From Flavobacterium sp. N1736 (GTDB taxonomy: Bacteria; Bacteroidota; Bacteroidia; Flavobacteriales; Flavobacteriaceae), in assembly GCF_025947065.1 (NCBI RefSeq), contig NZ_CP109994.1, positions 2,170,001 to 2,234,000 on the forward strand: a DNA stretch of 64,000 bases. Direction: 5' to 3'. Position numbers and translations under genes: made by a program. Positions 26,911 through 37,653 of this stretch are shown here, piece after piece. Position 1 is the first letter of the stretch. Each line of letters starts with the position of its first letter. Below the pieces are notes generated by a model, which worked only from the letters and a program-made list of their open reading frames with translations, ran no database searches and was not told where the DNA came from.

Positions 26911-29900
26911 TTAGAAAGTTACATTTAAATTAAGACCGATACTTCTAGTAGATGGTAAACCATAAATATCTACTCCTTGTAAACCTTGGGCAGTACTTAA
27001 TGCAATGTTTGGATCAAAAGGCGCATCTTTATATATAAAGAATAAATTTCTGGCAATTAATGAGATACTTGCAGTTTGAATAAAAGGTAATGTTTTTGGA
27101 TTGAAATTATATCCGATAGAAACTTCTCTAACGCTTACGTTTGTTGCATCATACATATATTCTCCTGTAATACCCGCTCTACCTCCAACTTGTGTGTAGT
27201 ACGATTTTGCATCCATTGTCGTTACAGCAGTACCATCACTTGCTCTTACTGCATTAATTGCAACACCTCCGGCATTTCTTGCATCTCCTGTTGCTTTAGA
27301 AACTCCAAATGAATCATTTTGTGCTTCTGTTAAACTCATTACATCTCCTCCAAAACGACCATCGATCAATACGTTTGCAAAGAAAGAACCCAATTTAAAT
27401 GAGTTTGACCAACCTAACATAAAATCCGGATTTGCATTTCCAACTTCTTCAAAATCTGTTCTTTGAATTGTTCCGTCATCGTTTAATAAAATTCTGCCCT
27501 GATCATCTTTTTTAAAGTTGATTCCTTCAATAACTCCATAAGGTTTTCCTTCTATTAAAGCATATCTATAGCTGTTTACTCCAGCTTCAGTTAAGTTAAC
27601 TCTACCTCCTAATTCAGTAGGGATTTCTTTTACTTTATTATTGTTTTTAGAAAAGTTTACTGTAGTATCCCAAGAAAATTTATCTCCTCTGATGATTCCA
27701 CCTGTTAACACAACCTCAATACCTTTGTTTTCGATACTTCCTGCATTAATTCCGTAAAAATCATATCCCATATCGTTTACCGGAGCAACTACTTGCAGGT
27801 ATTGGTTTTTAGTTTCAGAATTATAGTAAGAGATTTCAAAACCTAATCTGTTGTTGAACATTCTCCATTCTGTACCAAATTCAAATTCAGATTTTAATTC
27901 CGGTTTCAATGTTTCGCCTGGTCTTGGTCCAACTTTAGGATTTATTCCTGAAACGCCCGGTGCAGAATAATAGGTAGGATTTGTTACGAATGGAAAAATA
28001 TCGTTACCCACTTTTGCAAAAGTACCACGAACTTTACCGTAGTTAATCCATTCTGGTAAACTAGCCATTTCGCTAATAAGTGCAGTTACACCCACAGATG
28101 GATAAAAATAAGGATCTGAAACTGTAGATGACCAGTCATTTCTTCCTGAAAGATCTAAGAACAACATATCTTTATAACCAAAAGTAGTTGCTGCAAAAAC
28201 CGATTGAACTTCTCTTTGAGAATCTACTGTTTGATAGTTTCCTGTATTATTATTAAAATTATGAAGTGTAAACCAGTTTGTAATATTTAAACCTCCACTA
28301 ATTCCAGAATCTAAAATTGTTTTTTGGTTTGTCAAAGTATTTGTAATACTTCCACCAATATTAGCGTTGAAGTTAAAATCTGATCCAATTTTTGTATTAA
28401 TTGTAGCGATTAAATCACCATAACGTTGTGTGCTTAAAGAATTTTCATTGATGTATCTTCCGTTTACATTAGAAAGTGTTCCTTGTGTTGTAGCATATAT
28501 TTTTTTATCAAAAATACTTGTTACTCTGTTGTAGCTGTAACGAGATGCAATGCTTAACCAATTTGTTGCTTTGTAGTTTAAAGATAATGCTCCGTTAAAG
28601 AAATCATTTTTATCTTCAGATTTGTTTCTGTTAATTGCCCAATATGGATTTTGCATAATATCTCTATTTGTCATCCAGTTTTGCGCCATTAAGTTTCTTG
28701 TAGGATTAAATACTTCATAATTATCTTTATAATAATTAAAGTCATTTCCTCTTGGCATTAAATAAACTCCTGTAAGCGGGTTAAAATAAAATCCGTTAAC
28801 CGGTTTATTTTGAATAGTTTGAGAAGTATAGTTTGCATTTGCTGCAAAAGTTAATTTATCACCAAAGAATTTAGCTGTTTGTCTAATACCAAAGTTATTT
28901 TTCTTTAAAGCATTTCCAGGTACAATTCCTGTAGCAGAAGTATTAGCATAAGAAAATGCTGTTGAAGAATTTTCAGAACCAATAGAATATCCTACTGAAG
29001 TAATTTGAGTTGTTCCTGTATTAAAAAAGTCTTTTACGTGATCAGGAGACTTTTGTTTAGCTCCCCAAGATTCATCAGCTCCCGGAGCAGCGATATAATC
29101 TGTTTGAAATTTAGGCATATAAGCCGCTTCTTCAAAAGTAGTTACAGATGAAGCAGAAATATTAGCTTTTCCTGTTTTTGCTTTTTTAGAAGAAAGTAAA
29201 ATAACACCATTTGCTCCCTGAGAACCATATAATACAGAAGCCGCAGCACCTTTAAGAACTGTCATTCCATCGTAATCATCCGGATTAACAAGAGAAATTA
29301 CATCTCCACCATCACGGTTACCTCCTGCTAAACTACCAAATGAATCATTTGGCTGTCCTGAACCTGAGTTCAACATTGGGATACCATCAATAACATATAA
29401 AGGCTGACTGTTTGAAATAGAAGAATTTCCACGAATAACTACTTTTGTAGATCCACCAGTTCCACCAGAACTTTTAGTTACGGCAACACCGGCAATTTTA
29501 CCGGCAATTGTATTGATAACGTTGGCATCTCTAACTCTTGTTAACTCTTCTCCTTTAAGTTCCTGAGCTGCATAAGTCAAAGATTTTCTCGTTTTCTTTA
29601 AACCTAATGAAGTTACCACAACCTCGTTAAGTGCATTTGATGCTGCTTGTCCCATTTTAACGTTAATTGTAGTAGCATCGCCTACAACTATACTTTGTGT
29701 TTCAAGACCTACATAAGTAAAAACTAATGTTTGTCCTTTTTGCGCTTCAATTGTATACAAACCGTCAAAATCGGTACTTGAACCTTTTTGACCTCCTTGT
29801 ACTGCAACAGACGCCCCTGGTAACGGCATCCCATCAGAATCTGTAATCACACCTTTGATACTTTTTACCTGAGCAAGCGAAACTTGCGCCGTAAAAGCAA

Positions 29901-29928
29901 TCATAAAGATTAAGAAAATTTTTTTCAT
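26911..29928 (-). CDS. SusC-like TonB-dependent transporter (pair 1)
   Basis: 1005 residues. Signal peptide 1-19; carboxypeptidase-regulatory-like domain (about 22-105: [18 protein letters not shown]); SusC signature [13 protein letters not shown]; plug domain (about 115-230) with [19 protein letters not shown]; then a 22-strand barrel with the final strand ending LNVTF. It takes oligosaccharides across the outer membrane using TonB energy, with SusD1 as lid. The upstream region carries a 44-46 nt element shared with susC2. Confidence 0.95.
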   Translation of the reverse strand: MKKIFLIFMIAFTAQVSLAQVKSIKGVITDSDGMPLPGASVAVQGGQKGSSTDFDGLYTIEAQKGQTLVFTYVGLETQSIVVGDATTINVKMGQAASNALNEVVVTSLGLKKTRKSLTYAAQELKGEELTRVRDANVINTIAGKIAGVAVTKSSGGTGGSTKVVIRGNSSISNSQPLYVIDGIPMLNSGSGQPNDSFGSLAGGNRDGGDVISLVNPDDYDGMTVLKGAAASVLYGSQGANGVILLSSKKAKTGKANISASSVTTFEEAAYMPKFQTDYIAAPGADESWGAKQKSPDHVKDFFNTGTTQITSVGYSIGSENSSTAFSYANTSATGIVPGNALKKNNFGIRQTAKFFGDKLTFAANANYTSQTIQNKPVNGFYFNPLTGVYLMPRGNDFNYYKDNYEVFNPTRNLMAQNWMTNRDIMQNPYWAINRNKSEDKNDFFNGALSLNYKATNWLSIASRYSYNRVTSIFDKKIYATTQGTLSNVNGRYINENSLSTQRYGDLIATINTKIGSDFNFNANIGGSITNTLTNQKTILDSGISGGLNITNWFTLHNFNNNTGNYQTVDSQREVQSVFAATTFGYKDMLFLDLSGRNDWSSTVSDPYFYPSVGVTALISEMASLPEWINYGKVRGTFAKVGNDIFPFVTNPTYYSAPGVSGINPKVGPRPGETLKPELKSEFEFGTEWRMFNNRLGFEISYYNSETKNQYLQVVAPVNDMGYDFYGINAGSIENKGIEVVLTGGIIRGDKFSWDTTVNFSKNNNKVKEIPTELGGRVNLTEAGVNSYRYALIEGKPYGVIEGINFKKDDQGRILLNDDGTIQRTDFEEVGNANPDFMLGWSNSFKLGSFFANVLIDGRFGGDVMSLTEAQNDSFGVSKATGDARNAGGVAINAVRASDGTAVTTMDAKSYYTQVGGRAGITGEYMYDATNVSVREVSIGYNFNPKTLPFIQTASISLIARNLFFIYKDAPFDPNIALSTAQGLQGVDIYGLPSTRSIGLNLNVTF

Positions 29929-30281
29929 GTTATTTATTTTGTTAGTTATGGTGTAAATTTATTCTTAACGTATTGTTAAAAAAAATAAATTATACAAACA
30001 GCTTCGTTTTTTAAACCAACGACATAAATCATTCAATAATGCGTTTTACGAAAACGTTTTCCGTTTGATTAATTCTAAGGTTTTTTAGAATTGTCTTTCT
30101 TATATGCAATAAAAAACTCAAATTAGTTACGAATTACTCAATATAACACCAACAGGTTTAAATGCGATATTGTGGTAATAATTAAGGAATTAACTATGAA
30201 AAGCGTAAAAAAATTAACAAAAAATTCAAAGTTTTACATGCGGTAAAAAAGTATTTTTTGATGTCGTTTTCAGCAGCATTT
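29929..30281. other. Regulatory spacer upstream of susC1
   Basis: 353 bp with no gene. It contains the element shared with susC2 (30011-30056). The rest is AT-rich leader before susC1 and the downstream tail of the lipoprotein GH18 gene; no strong terminator is visible. Confidence 0.7.
30011..30056 (-). promoter_or_regulatory. Conserved upstream element of susC1
   Basis: On the minus strand it starts with CGTTTTCGTAAAACG (arms CGTTTT and AAAACG) and ends with TCGTTGGTTTAA. 39 of 44 bases (30013-30056) equal the element at 36417-36460. It ends 83 bp before the susC1 ATG. Confidence 0.8.
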
Positions 30282-31304
30282 TTAGTTGTTGCACATTCCT
30301 GTAGTCTTGATTTTTAGCGCTGTATATTTTTTATGGATTACATTTAATAACGAATACTGATCGAAAGAGTCCTGCGCAATTTCCCATATCATTATTCCTC
30401 CTGTATTTTCAGAGGCAAATTCAACTTTCTGATCTATTGTTGGTCTTCCGTTATAATAAATTTTACCTACTTCGTCCTGATCTGCAAATTCTACGTTGGT
30501 AGCCACAATTTGAGCGTATGTAGCACTTGTAACTTCGGGATAGGTAAAATTATATCCGTAAAAAGGTACACCAAGCGTTAACTTATCACTTGAAATATGT
30601 TGTTGTTTATTCCAGAATTCAATTCCTGTTTTTGCGTTTTCAAACGAACTGTGCTGTCCGGGATTATTGGGAGTCCACGGTCCGGTACTATCATACGACA
30701 TGATATTTAAAAAATCAAATGCATTTAAAGCTTCATTACTTATATTTTCAAATCGGGAATTATTGGGCAATGCTGCCGTTAAAAGTTTATTTTTTAAAAT
30801 AAGTTCTTTTTTTAATTCAATAACAAAACCACTGTATCCTGTTGTTACGGCATCCCATTCGAGATCAACATCGACTCCGTCTAATTTATGAAGTGTTATA
30901 AAGTTTATTATATTCTGAATTAAATTGGGTCTGTTTTCGGGATTATCAATGAGAAATTTCCAGTTTGATGCTATTTCTTCCGATAAAACGCCGCCTGCAA
31001 GCGAAATACTAATTTTAATTTTCGGATTGACTGATTTTACATAAGTAACAAGTGCATCAATATCTCCGTTAAAATTTAGATTTCCATTTTTATCAGGATT
31101 TGCAAATGCGAGATTAAGATGCGTCAATTTACAAAACTGAATCATGCTGATTTTATCAAAATTGTCTGAAGATAAATAGCCGACTACTCGTGCCGTTTTT
31201 TTTGAATGATCAGAATCTGTTTCTTTTTGATTTGAACAGCCGTACACGGAAAAAAGCGAACTTAGAAAAAAAAGGATGCCTAATAAGGCGTTATTTTTTA
31301 TCAT
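30282..31304 (-). CDS. chiB: Lipoprotein GH18 chitinase
   Basis: 340 residues. Lipoprotein signal ending VYGC. A single GH18 domain covers almost the rest: ARVVGYLSSDNFDKISM, LTHLNLAFANPD, KIKISISLAGG, and the catalytic DGVDVDLEWD with E149, followed by FLNIMSYDSTGPW and GVPFYGYNF, IMIWEIAQD. It is therefore likely active. It would sit on the outer membrane beside SusC/D pair 2 and cut chitin chains at the cell surface. It corresponds by place and family to ChiB of the F. johnsoniae locus; the name is by that analogy. Confidence 0.9.
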   Translation of the reverse strand: MIKNNALLGILFFLSSLFSVYGCSNQKETDSDHSKKTARVVGYLSSDNFDKISMIQFCKLTHLNLAFANPDKNGNLNFNGDIDALVTYVKSVNPKIKISISLAGGVLSEEIASNWKFLIDNPENRPNLIQNIINFITLHKLDGVDVDLEWDAVTTGYSGFVIELKKELILKNKLLTAALPNNSRFENISNEALNAFDFLNIMSYDSTGPWTPNNPGQHSSFENAKTGIEFWNKQQHISSDKLTLGVPFYGYNFTYPEVTSATYAQIVATNVEFADQDEVGKIYYNGRPTIDQKVEFASENTGGIMIWEIAQDSFDQYSLLNVIHKKYTALKIKTTGMCNN

Positions 31305-31609
31305 AATTTTTAATTTAAACTTGTTGTTTTTAATTTAATTAGAATGAAAATAATACCGTATTAGGCATATGTTTATGGTTGGAATTCCGAGATTTTAACA
31401 CATAGAAACATAGTTTACTGTGGAGAAAAAGCGTTTCACTTAGCTTTTTTTCTCACACAGATTTGGCAGATTAAGCAGATTTTTTTTGATCTTTAATCTT
31501 TGATCTGTCCATTGCTATGTGCATTTCAACAAGTGAAACGCCTTTATCAGGTATCTAAATCCTATGTTTCTATGTGTTAAAAAAATTACGTTCAACTGGT
31601 TTGTTTTTT
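31305..31609. repeat. Nested inverted repeats between susD2 and chiB
   Basis: The spacer can fold into one long hairpin. Outer arms 31393-31413 and 31562-31582 are perfect (21 bp); inner arms 31431-31441 and 31531-31541 are perfect (11 bp). Inside lies copy 2 of the 28-nt dispersed repeat (31458-31485). Confidence 0.85.
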
Positions 31610-33133
31610 TTAGTTTACATCCCACCAAACTTTACCTAACCAGTCATTTTTTCCACCCATTCTTGATAAAGCGTCTAAATAGTTTTTCTGGTTTTTCTGC
31701 ATTTCATCATTCGGATAATACAAACGTGTTGGTACAACACCGCCGGTTCCTGAATCTGAATTTGTTATTGGTATTAAATGCGGATATCCGGTTCTTCTCC
31801 AGTTTGAATAGGCTTCAATACTATTAAATAAATAAGTGACCCAAATTTGCGTTCCTATTTGCTCTTTTTCTGTTCCGGCTACTAAAGGATGCGCCGTTAA
31901 ATAGGCATTAATATCTGCTTGTGTGGCAGGAGCAGCACCATAAATTTCCATTTGTTTTATCCCTGCTTCCACTCCGTTTTTATAATAATCAGCTGCAGCA
32001 CCTGTAACCCAGCCTCTAAAAGCTGCTTCGGCCAATAATAATTGGGTTTCTGAATAACTAACATGTAAAAAAGGAGTTGTTCTTAGTTTTAAATACGGCT
32101 GTATTCCAGATGCAGAATTTGATCCTCCGGGAAGATCCCATCTAAACATTCCCGGTTTAACGCCTTCATATAATGTTTCTCCGGGTTGTATTGGCGACCA
32201 GTATACCACACTGCTGCTTGTTTTAGGAGTTGCGATCATCGTTAATCTCGGATCTCCGTTGTCTCTTAAAAAATCAATTAATAAAGAGCTGAAATGATCT
32301 CCGTGTTCATCAGAGATAAAACCGTAAGACAATCCGTTTCCTCTGTAATCAAGTCTGGCAGGATCATCACTAAAAGGAAAATCCAAATGATGCATGATAC
32401 AGTTGTCATCATTGCTGGTAAAAACACCATTTTGAAAAGCTGCTTTAGCTTGTTTTTCAGCTTCTGCCGGATTTACTTCTGAGATTCTCATCGCTAAACG
32501 CAAACGCATGGTATTGGCTAATTTTTTCCATTTTGCAATATCTCCGTTATAAAATAAATCGCCTTTTACCGTTCCTCCGCCAGCGTTTAACTGATTAAAA
32601 GCTTCGTCTAATTCTTTGAAAAATGACGTATAAATATCTTCTTGCTTGTCATATTTAGGCGTTACAATTCCTTGCGAAAAACCTAAACCGGCTTCAGAAT
32701 AAGGCACATCGCCATAAATATCGGTTAAACGCTGCGCGATCATTACTTTCATAATTTTGGCAACAGCATTCATGTTTGAAGCGGCAGGATCTTTACTGGT
32801 ATTGTCAAGAATATCTACAATACTTTTCATTTCATGCGCATAAACATTTCTCCATAAAGCAACGGCATATTCTTCGTTGTTTTTAAATTTGCTGCCATAT
32901 TCTGTTACTGCCCATGAACCTGAATAATGCTGCACAAAACCTCCGGCATATATTAAGTTGGTTCTGTGTTGGTAATATCCATCTCCGGACATACACAATT
33001 GGGTAAATGTAAGCTGACCTGCCGGATTTGGCGATAATGCCACCGGATCTTTTATCAGATCATCAAAATTTTCTGTACAGCCAACTGCCGTAAATACTGC
33101 AAGTGTGGCTATTATTATATGTTTAATTTTCAT
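31610..33133 (-). CDS. SusD-like chitin-binding lipoprotein (pair 2)
   Basis: 507 residues, lipobox FTAVGC (Cys19) followed by TENFDDLIKDPVAL. SusD/RagB family: IAKWKKLANTMRLRLAMRISEVNPAEAEKQ, SETQLLLAEAAFRGWVTG, EAYSNWRRTGYPHL. The sequence differs clearly from SusD1 but shares the same SusD-like_2 features. It starts 11 bp after the susC2 stop. It would hold longer or different chitooligosaccharides than pair 1; this division of labour is inference. Confidence 0.93.
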   Translation of the reverse strand: MKIKHIIIATLAVFTAVGCTENFDDLIKDPVALSPNPAGQLTFTQLCMSGDGYYQHRTNLIYAGGFVQHYSGSWAVTEYGSKFKNNEEYAVALWRNVYAHEMKSIVDILDNTSKDPAASNMNAVAKIMKVMIAQRLTDIYGDVPYSEAGLGFSQGIVTPKYDKQEDIYTSFFKELDEAFNQLNAGGGTVKGDLFYNGDIAKWKKLANTMRLRLAMRISEVNPAEAEKQAKAAFQNGVFTSNDDNCIMHHLDFPFSDDPARLDYRGNGLSYGFISDEHGDHFSSLLIDFLRDNGDPRLTMIATPKTSSSVVYWSPIQPGETLYEGVKPGMFRWDLPGGSNSASGIQPYLKLRTTPFLHVSYSETQLLLAEAAFRGWVTGAAADYYKNGVEAGIKQMEIYGAAPATQADINAYLTAHPLVAGTEKEQIGTQIWVTYLFNSIEAYSNWRRTGYPHLIPITNSDSGTGGVVPTRLYYPNDEMQKNQKNYLDALSRMGGKNDWLGKVWWDVN

Positions 33134-33144
33134 AATTTACTTTT

Positions 33145-36100
33145 TTAGAATGCAACTTTAATATTAAAACCATATGATTTTCTTGATGGCAATGAACCAT
33201 ACTCAAAACCTTGTCCATTTCCTGAAGTATACATAGATTCAGGATCAATGTTTGGTAAATCTTTATTAAATGTCAATAGATTTCGTGCAAATAGAGAAAT
33301 ATAGATTGAGTTTATAGAGCTGCCAAAAACACTTTTAGGTATTGTATACCCTAAACTTACCTCTCTTAATTTTACATAAGAAGCATCATAAATAAATGGT
33401 GCAGGCGTATTTTCGGTAACATTGCTCCAATAAGCCTGAGGATCTACAGGAGTTGTGTTTTTTACATAATTTGGATTTTCAGCAGTTCCTGTATTCACCA
33501 CTCCGTTTGCTACATAACCTGCTGTTGGCGTCCAGGTTCCTACATTAAAATTAGGATCTGCGGCTGCTGCAGCGGCTCTTGCTGCATTATAAGCATCTCT
33601 GCCTTCTGTAGTGACATCAAGTAATCCTTTTCCTGCCGCAACAGAGTTTGTCATAGAATATACATCCATACCAAACTTCATATCTAATAAAAACTGAAGC
33701 GTAATGCCTTTATACGAAAATCTGTTTGTTAAACCAGCTGCCCAATCAGGAAGTCCTTTTCCTAATTCTACTTTAGTATCGGTATAAACAGGAAGACCGT
33801 TTGCGCCTACAATCATTTCTCCCGATGGCGTTCTTTGAAAATCTTTTCCAATAATAGTTCCGTATTGTCCGCCAACCTGAGCCACAATTGCTGCTCCCGC
33901 CCAACGAGCCTCAGAAATGGTATACGTGTTAATATCCGGATGCAAAGAAAGAATTGAATTTTTATTTTTAGAAAAGTTCAAATCAATTCCCCATTCAAAA
34001 TCTTTCGTTTTAATTGGCGTGCCCGATAAAAATATCTCGATACCTTCATTACGCAATTTTCCTGCATTTACAGAAAGAAACTCATATCCTGATGTTGCAG
34101 AAGAAGCTAAATCAAGAGTTTGATCTGCGGTATCTTCACGATATACTGTTATATCTGCTTTTAATCTGTTTTTAAAGAAAGCGGTTTCCAATCCAAACTC
34201 GATTCCTGTTTTTGACTGAAAAGTCAGGTTTGCATTTGGTGCCGATGAATTTTTAATATTCACCACACTTTGTCCGTCATAAGCAGAATAAGTCGTATAA
34301 TTTAATGAGTTTTTATAAGCGCCCGGTGCATTAGAAACTTTTGCCCACGATCCTCTAAGTTTACCATAAGAAAAAGCATCACTCTTAATACCAAAGGCTT
34401 CTGAGAATATAAAACCTAACGAAGCTGCCGGATAAAAAGCATCTTTGGTGATCACACTAAACCAGTCATTTCTTCCTGTAAACTCAGCATACAAATAGCC
34501 TTTGTAATCAAACTTGGCAGCACCGTAAACAGAATTTGTTCTTGTTCTGGTTTCTGATGGCGCATTGATTGTTTGAGTAGAAAAATTACTGATATATTCT
34601 GTTCCCGCCTCGATTATATTAGTTCCCTGACTGGAATTTTCCTGTCTTCTGAAATCTCTCCTGCTTGTTCCCAAAATTCCTGAAAAAGTCAAATCAGTAG
34701 CCAGCTTAATATCGCTAAAAGTCGCAATAATATCTGTATTCATTTCAGATACCGTAATATCATTCAAACCAAGATAACCGGTGTCTCTGCCCGGCCATGT
34801 ACTTCCGGGTGCCATAAAATCTGTAGAACCAAAAACATACGTATCCAAACCGGTTCTAAAAGTTAATCCAACCCATTTTTTAAGTTGATACGTTCCGGTA
34901 ACATTCCCCATAAAACGATTTTTCTTAGACGTATTATGGTTTGCATCAACCGTAAAATAAGGATTTAATTGATAAATATTATTGTTCCATTTATAAATTT
35001 CTCCCGTATCAGGATTCCAGTAATTTTTCAGCCACGCCTGATCAATATTTGGCGCTAAACCACTCAAAGAATATCCCACGTTATTTGGAGAATCTCCTAA
35101 ACCAGGTCTGTTTTCGGTTTTTTCAACCATGTAATTTACATTTGCTGCCAACGTAAATTTTTCTGATTTTAAAGTTGCATTTAAACTGGCATCATTTCTT
35201 TCTAAACCTGAACCCGGAACAACATCATCATTTTTAAGATTATTATATCCAAAACGAATATAGGCGTTCTCACTTCCGCCAGAAAGCGAAATCCCGTTGG
35301 TTGTTGTAACTCCCGTTTTAAAAAAACCCTGAATATTGTTATCTACTTTAGCATACGGTTTCATAGAACCGTCAAATATTTTAACCTGCTGCCCTACAGT
35401 TTCAGAGAATTTTGGTCCCCATGCACTTGTAGTATAACCGTAAATTTCTGAAGGTGCTTTTAACGGATCCGGCAAAAGTCCGTGAGATCCCGTTCCATAG
35501 TCACTTTGAAAATCTTCGTATTTAGCATTTACCTTGTCAAAACTAACGCCGCTGGTTAATTCTACCTGTAATTTTCCTTTGCTCCCTTTTTTAGTTGTAA
35601 TTAAAATTACACCATTTAGTGCTCTTGAACCATACAAAGCAGATGCCGCTGCTCCTTTTAATACCGTCAGACTTTCAATATTGTTTGGGTTAATACTCGA
35701 AATTCCGTCACCATTATCACGTCCGTCAAACCATTTGCTTGATGCAGCAGTATCATTCGACAAACCTGTATTATCAATAGGCACGCCATCTACAATATAA
35801 AGCGGTTGGTTATTCTCGCCTATACTTGAGATACCTCTAATAATAACTCTTGTGCTTCCGCCGGCACCTGTAGCCGGTATAGAAACATCAACACCCGCAA
35901 TTTTACCTGAAAGTGCTGTCGCTACATTTGTTGTAATTACTTTATTTAACTGGTCGCCTTTAATATCCTGAACGGCGTAACCCAGCTCTTTCTTTTGTCT
36001 TTTAATACCTAATGCAGTAACAACAACTTCATCCAGGTTTTGAGCACTTTCTTCAAGTACAGCATTTACCTGAGGCGAATCGCCAACTGTTACTGTTTTA

Positions 36101-36330
36101 GTTTTAATACCAATGTAAGAGAACACTAAAACATCGCCTTTTGATGCTTCAATGGCATACATTCCATCATAATCCGTTTGGGTTGCTTTTGCTGTTCCCT
36201 GGATAAGAACAGTAACGCCCGGTAACGGCAATCCTTTTTGATCGCTTACTAAACCTTTGATCGTTTTTACTTGCGCGACTGTGACATGCGCGGTAAAAAA
36301 AACGATTAAGATTAACATAATTTTTTTCAT
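33145..36330 (-). CDS. SusC-like TonB-dependent transporter (pair 2)
   Basis: 1061 residues from ATG at 36330 (MKKIMLILIVFFTAHVTVAQ); the open frame upstream to 36381 gives no signal peptide and lies in the leader. Carboxypeptidase-regulatory-like domain (about 22-105), LDEVVVTALGIKRQKKELGYAV, plug with VIIRGISSIGENNQPLYIVDG and [18 protein letters not shown], then barrel ending FNIKVAF. It pairs with SusD2. Its distance to the shared upstream element (85 bp) is the same as in susC1. Confidence 0.95.
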   Translation of the reverse strand: MKKIMLILIVFFTAHVTVAQVKTIKGLVSDQKGLPLPGVTVLIQGTAKATQTDYDGMYAIEASKGDVLVFSYIGIKTKTVTVGDSPQVNAVLEESAQNLDEVVVTALGIKRQKKELGYAVQDIKGDQLNKVITTNVATALSGKIAGVDVSIPATGAGGSTRVIIRGISSIGENNQPLYIVDGVPIDNTGLSNDTAASSKWFDGRDNGDGISSINPNNIESLTVLKGAAASALYGSRALNGVILITTKKGSKGKLQVELTSGVSFDKVNAKYEDFQSDYGTGSHGLLPDPLKAPSEIYGYTTSAWGPKFSETVGQQVKIFDGSMKPYAKVDNNIQGFFKTGVTTTNGISLSGGSENAYIRFGYNNLKNDDVVPGSGLERNDASLNATLKSEKFTLAANVNYMVEKTENRPGLGDSPNNVGYSLSGLAPNIDQAWLKNYWNPDTGEIYKWNNNIYQLNPYFTVDANHNTSKKNRFMGNVTGTYQLKKWVGLTFRTGLDTYVFGSTDFMAPGSTWPGRDTGYLGLNDITVSEMNTDIIATFSDIKLATDLTFSGILGTSRRDFRRQENSSQGTNIIEAGTEYISNFSTQTINAPSETRTRTNSVYGAAKFDYKGYLYAEFTGRNDWFSVITKDAFYPAASLGFIFSEAFGIKSDAFSYGKLRGSWAKVSNAPGAYKNSLNYTTYSAYDGQSVVNIKNSSAPNANLTFQSKTGIEFGLETAFFKNRLKADITVYREDTADQTLDLASSATSGYEFLSVNAGKLRNEGIEIFLSGTPIKTKDFEWGIDLNFSKNKNSILSLHPDINTYTISEARWAGAAIVAQVGGQYGTIIGKDFQRTPSGEMIVGANGLPVYTDTKVELGKGLPDWAAGLTNRFSYKGITLQFLLDMKFGMDVYSMTNSVAAGKGLLDVTTEGRDAYNAARAAAAAADPNFNVGTWTPTAGYVANGVVNTGTAENPNYVKNTTPVDPQAYWSNVTENTPAPFIYDASYVKLREVSLGYTIPKSVFGSSINSIYISLFARNLLTFNKDLPNIDPESMYTSGNGQGFEYGSLPSRKSYGFNIKVAF

Positions 36331-36414
36331 TTTGTCATGGTTTTGTTGGTTAAGCAGTAAACTTATTGTTAAAATTAACATAAATAAAACTTTTTAAACA
36401 AACTGTCCCAAATC

Positions 36415-36460
36415 TTAAACAAACGACAGAAAACAATCAATAATACGTTTTACGAAAACG
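36415..36460 (-). promoter_or_regulatory. Conserved upstream element of susC2
   Basis: The minus strand holds CGTTTTCGTAAAACG and, 35 bp after its start, CGTTTGTTTAA. It lies between susC2 and the divergent histidine kinase gene, so it could affect both. Confidence 0.8.
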
Positions 36461-36600
36461 ATCCCTTTTAAAAATAATCGACGAAATGCCAATTTTGATA
36501 AAATTTTATTCAAAAGAATTGCGTTTTACCAACTAATTGTTTAAAGTTGCAAAATATTATTCTTATGAATACTATTTGAACTAACCCCCCATAAAACAAA

Positions 36601-37653
36601 TTGAACGAAATTCAAAAATTAAAGTTTGAAATAAAACTGCAAAATCATATTTGGTTTTGGGGAGGCTACTTTACTCTTAACTTTTTAAGATGGGGCGCTT
36701 ATTTTAATGATTATCCGTATTCGTTTAAATCGAATCTAATTGAATTTTCATTGCATATTCCGTTAGTATATTTTAATCTTTTTGTTCTTGTACCCAAATT
36801 CGTTTTAAGACAAAAATACATTCAGTACACCTTTGCTTTATTGTTAAGTCTTTTTGGAATTTACCTTTTAAAAACGGCTCTTACCTATTATATTATATCC
36901 GAAAACATTTGGCCCGAAGCCAATAGAGAATACCATCCTTTTGAAATTAATCATATCGTAGCCGTCTGCATTGGCGAATTGTATGTATTAGCCATGGCGT
37001 CATCTGTTTACCTGACTTTAACCTGGATGCGCGAAAGGGAAAGAAACAGATCTTTGCGGGAAAATCAGTTTAAAATCAAATTAAAATACCTTGAAAATCA
37101 AATTCAGCCGCATTTCTTTTTCAATACTTTAAATAATTTATACGCGTTATCATTAGAATCTTCCAACAAAGTTCCTGACGTAATTATTAAATTATCGAAT
37201 TTGATGGAATATGTATTGTATGATATAAAAGGAACGAAGTTTGTACCTCTTATAAAAGAAATAGACTATATTCAGAATTATATCGAAATCGAAAAATTAC
37301 GCTTTGAGAATGTAGAAGTTACCATAAATCTTGAGTCAGATATTGAAGATATTGTCGTGCCTCCGCTCATCTTTATTTCATTGGTCGAAAATGCATTTAA
37401 GCACGGCGGATTAAACAACCGTAACTTAAAAATTAAAATTAACTGTAAAGTTATTGACAATAAAATGTTAGATTTTGAAATCTTAAATAATTTTGTAATT
37501 TCACAAAATCTTAACCCAAAAAGCGGTATTGGATTGGTCAATACCAAAAAACGACTGAAATTAATTTACAAAAACAATTTCAGCCTCAAACACAAAACAA
37601 AACTAAATTACTATATAATCCGCTTGCAAATACCTATTCATAATGAAGATTAA
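36601..37653 (+). CDS. LytS/YehU-type sensor histidine kinase of the chitin locus
   Basis: 350 residues with TTG as start: an in-frame stop at 36592 rules out anything longer, and no near ATG exists. Four predicted membrane segments (about 14-30, 47-66, 74-98, 117-141), a short linker, then a His_kinase domain with QIQPHFFFNTLNNLY (phospho-accepting H171) and the ATPase site PPLIFISLVENAFKHGG and SGIGLVNTKKRL. No extracellular sensor domain is evident, so the signal may be sensed within the membrane. The gene overlaps the response regulator by 11 bp and is divergent from susC2. Confidence 0.9.
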   Translation: MNEIQKLKFEIKLQNHIWFWGGYFTLNFLRWGAYFNDYPYSFKSNLIEFSLHIPLVYFNLFVLVPKFVLRQKYIQYTFALLLSLFGIYLLKTALTYYIISENIWPEANREYHPFEINHIVAVCIGELYVLAMASSVYLTLTWMRERERNRSLRENQFKIKLKYLENQIQPHFFFNTLNNLYALSLESSNKVPDVIIKLSNLMEYVLYDIKGTKFVPLIKEIDYIQNYIEIEKLRFENVEVTINLESDIEDIVVPPLIFISLVENAFKHGGLNNRNLKIKINCKVIDNKMLDFEILNNFVISQNLNPKSGIGLVNTKKRLKLIYKNNFSLKHKTKLNYYIIRLQIPIHNED

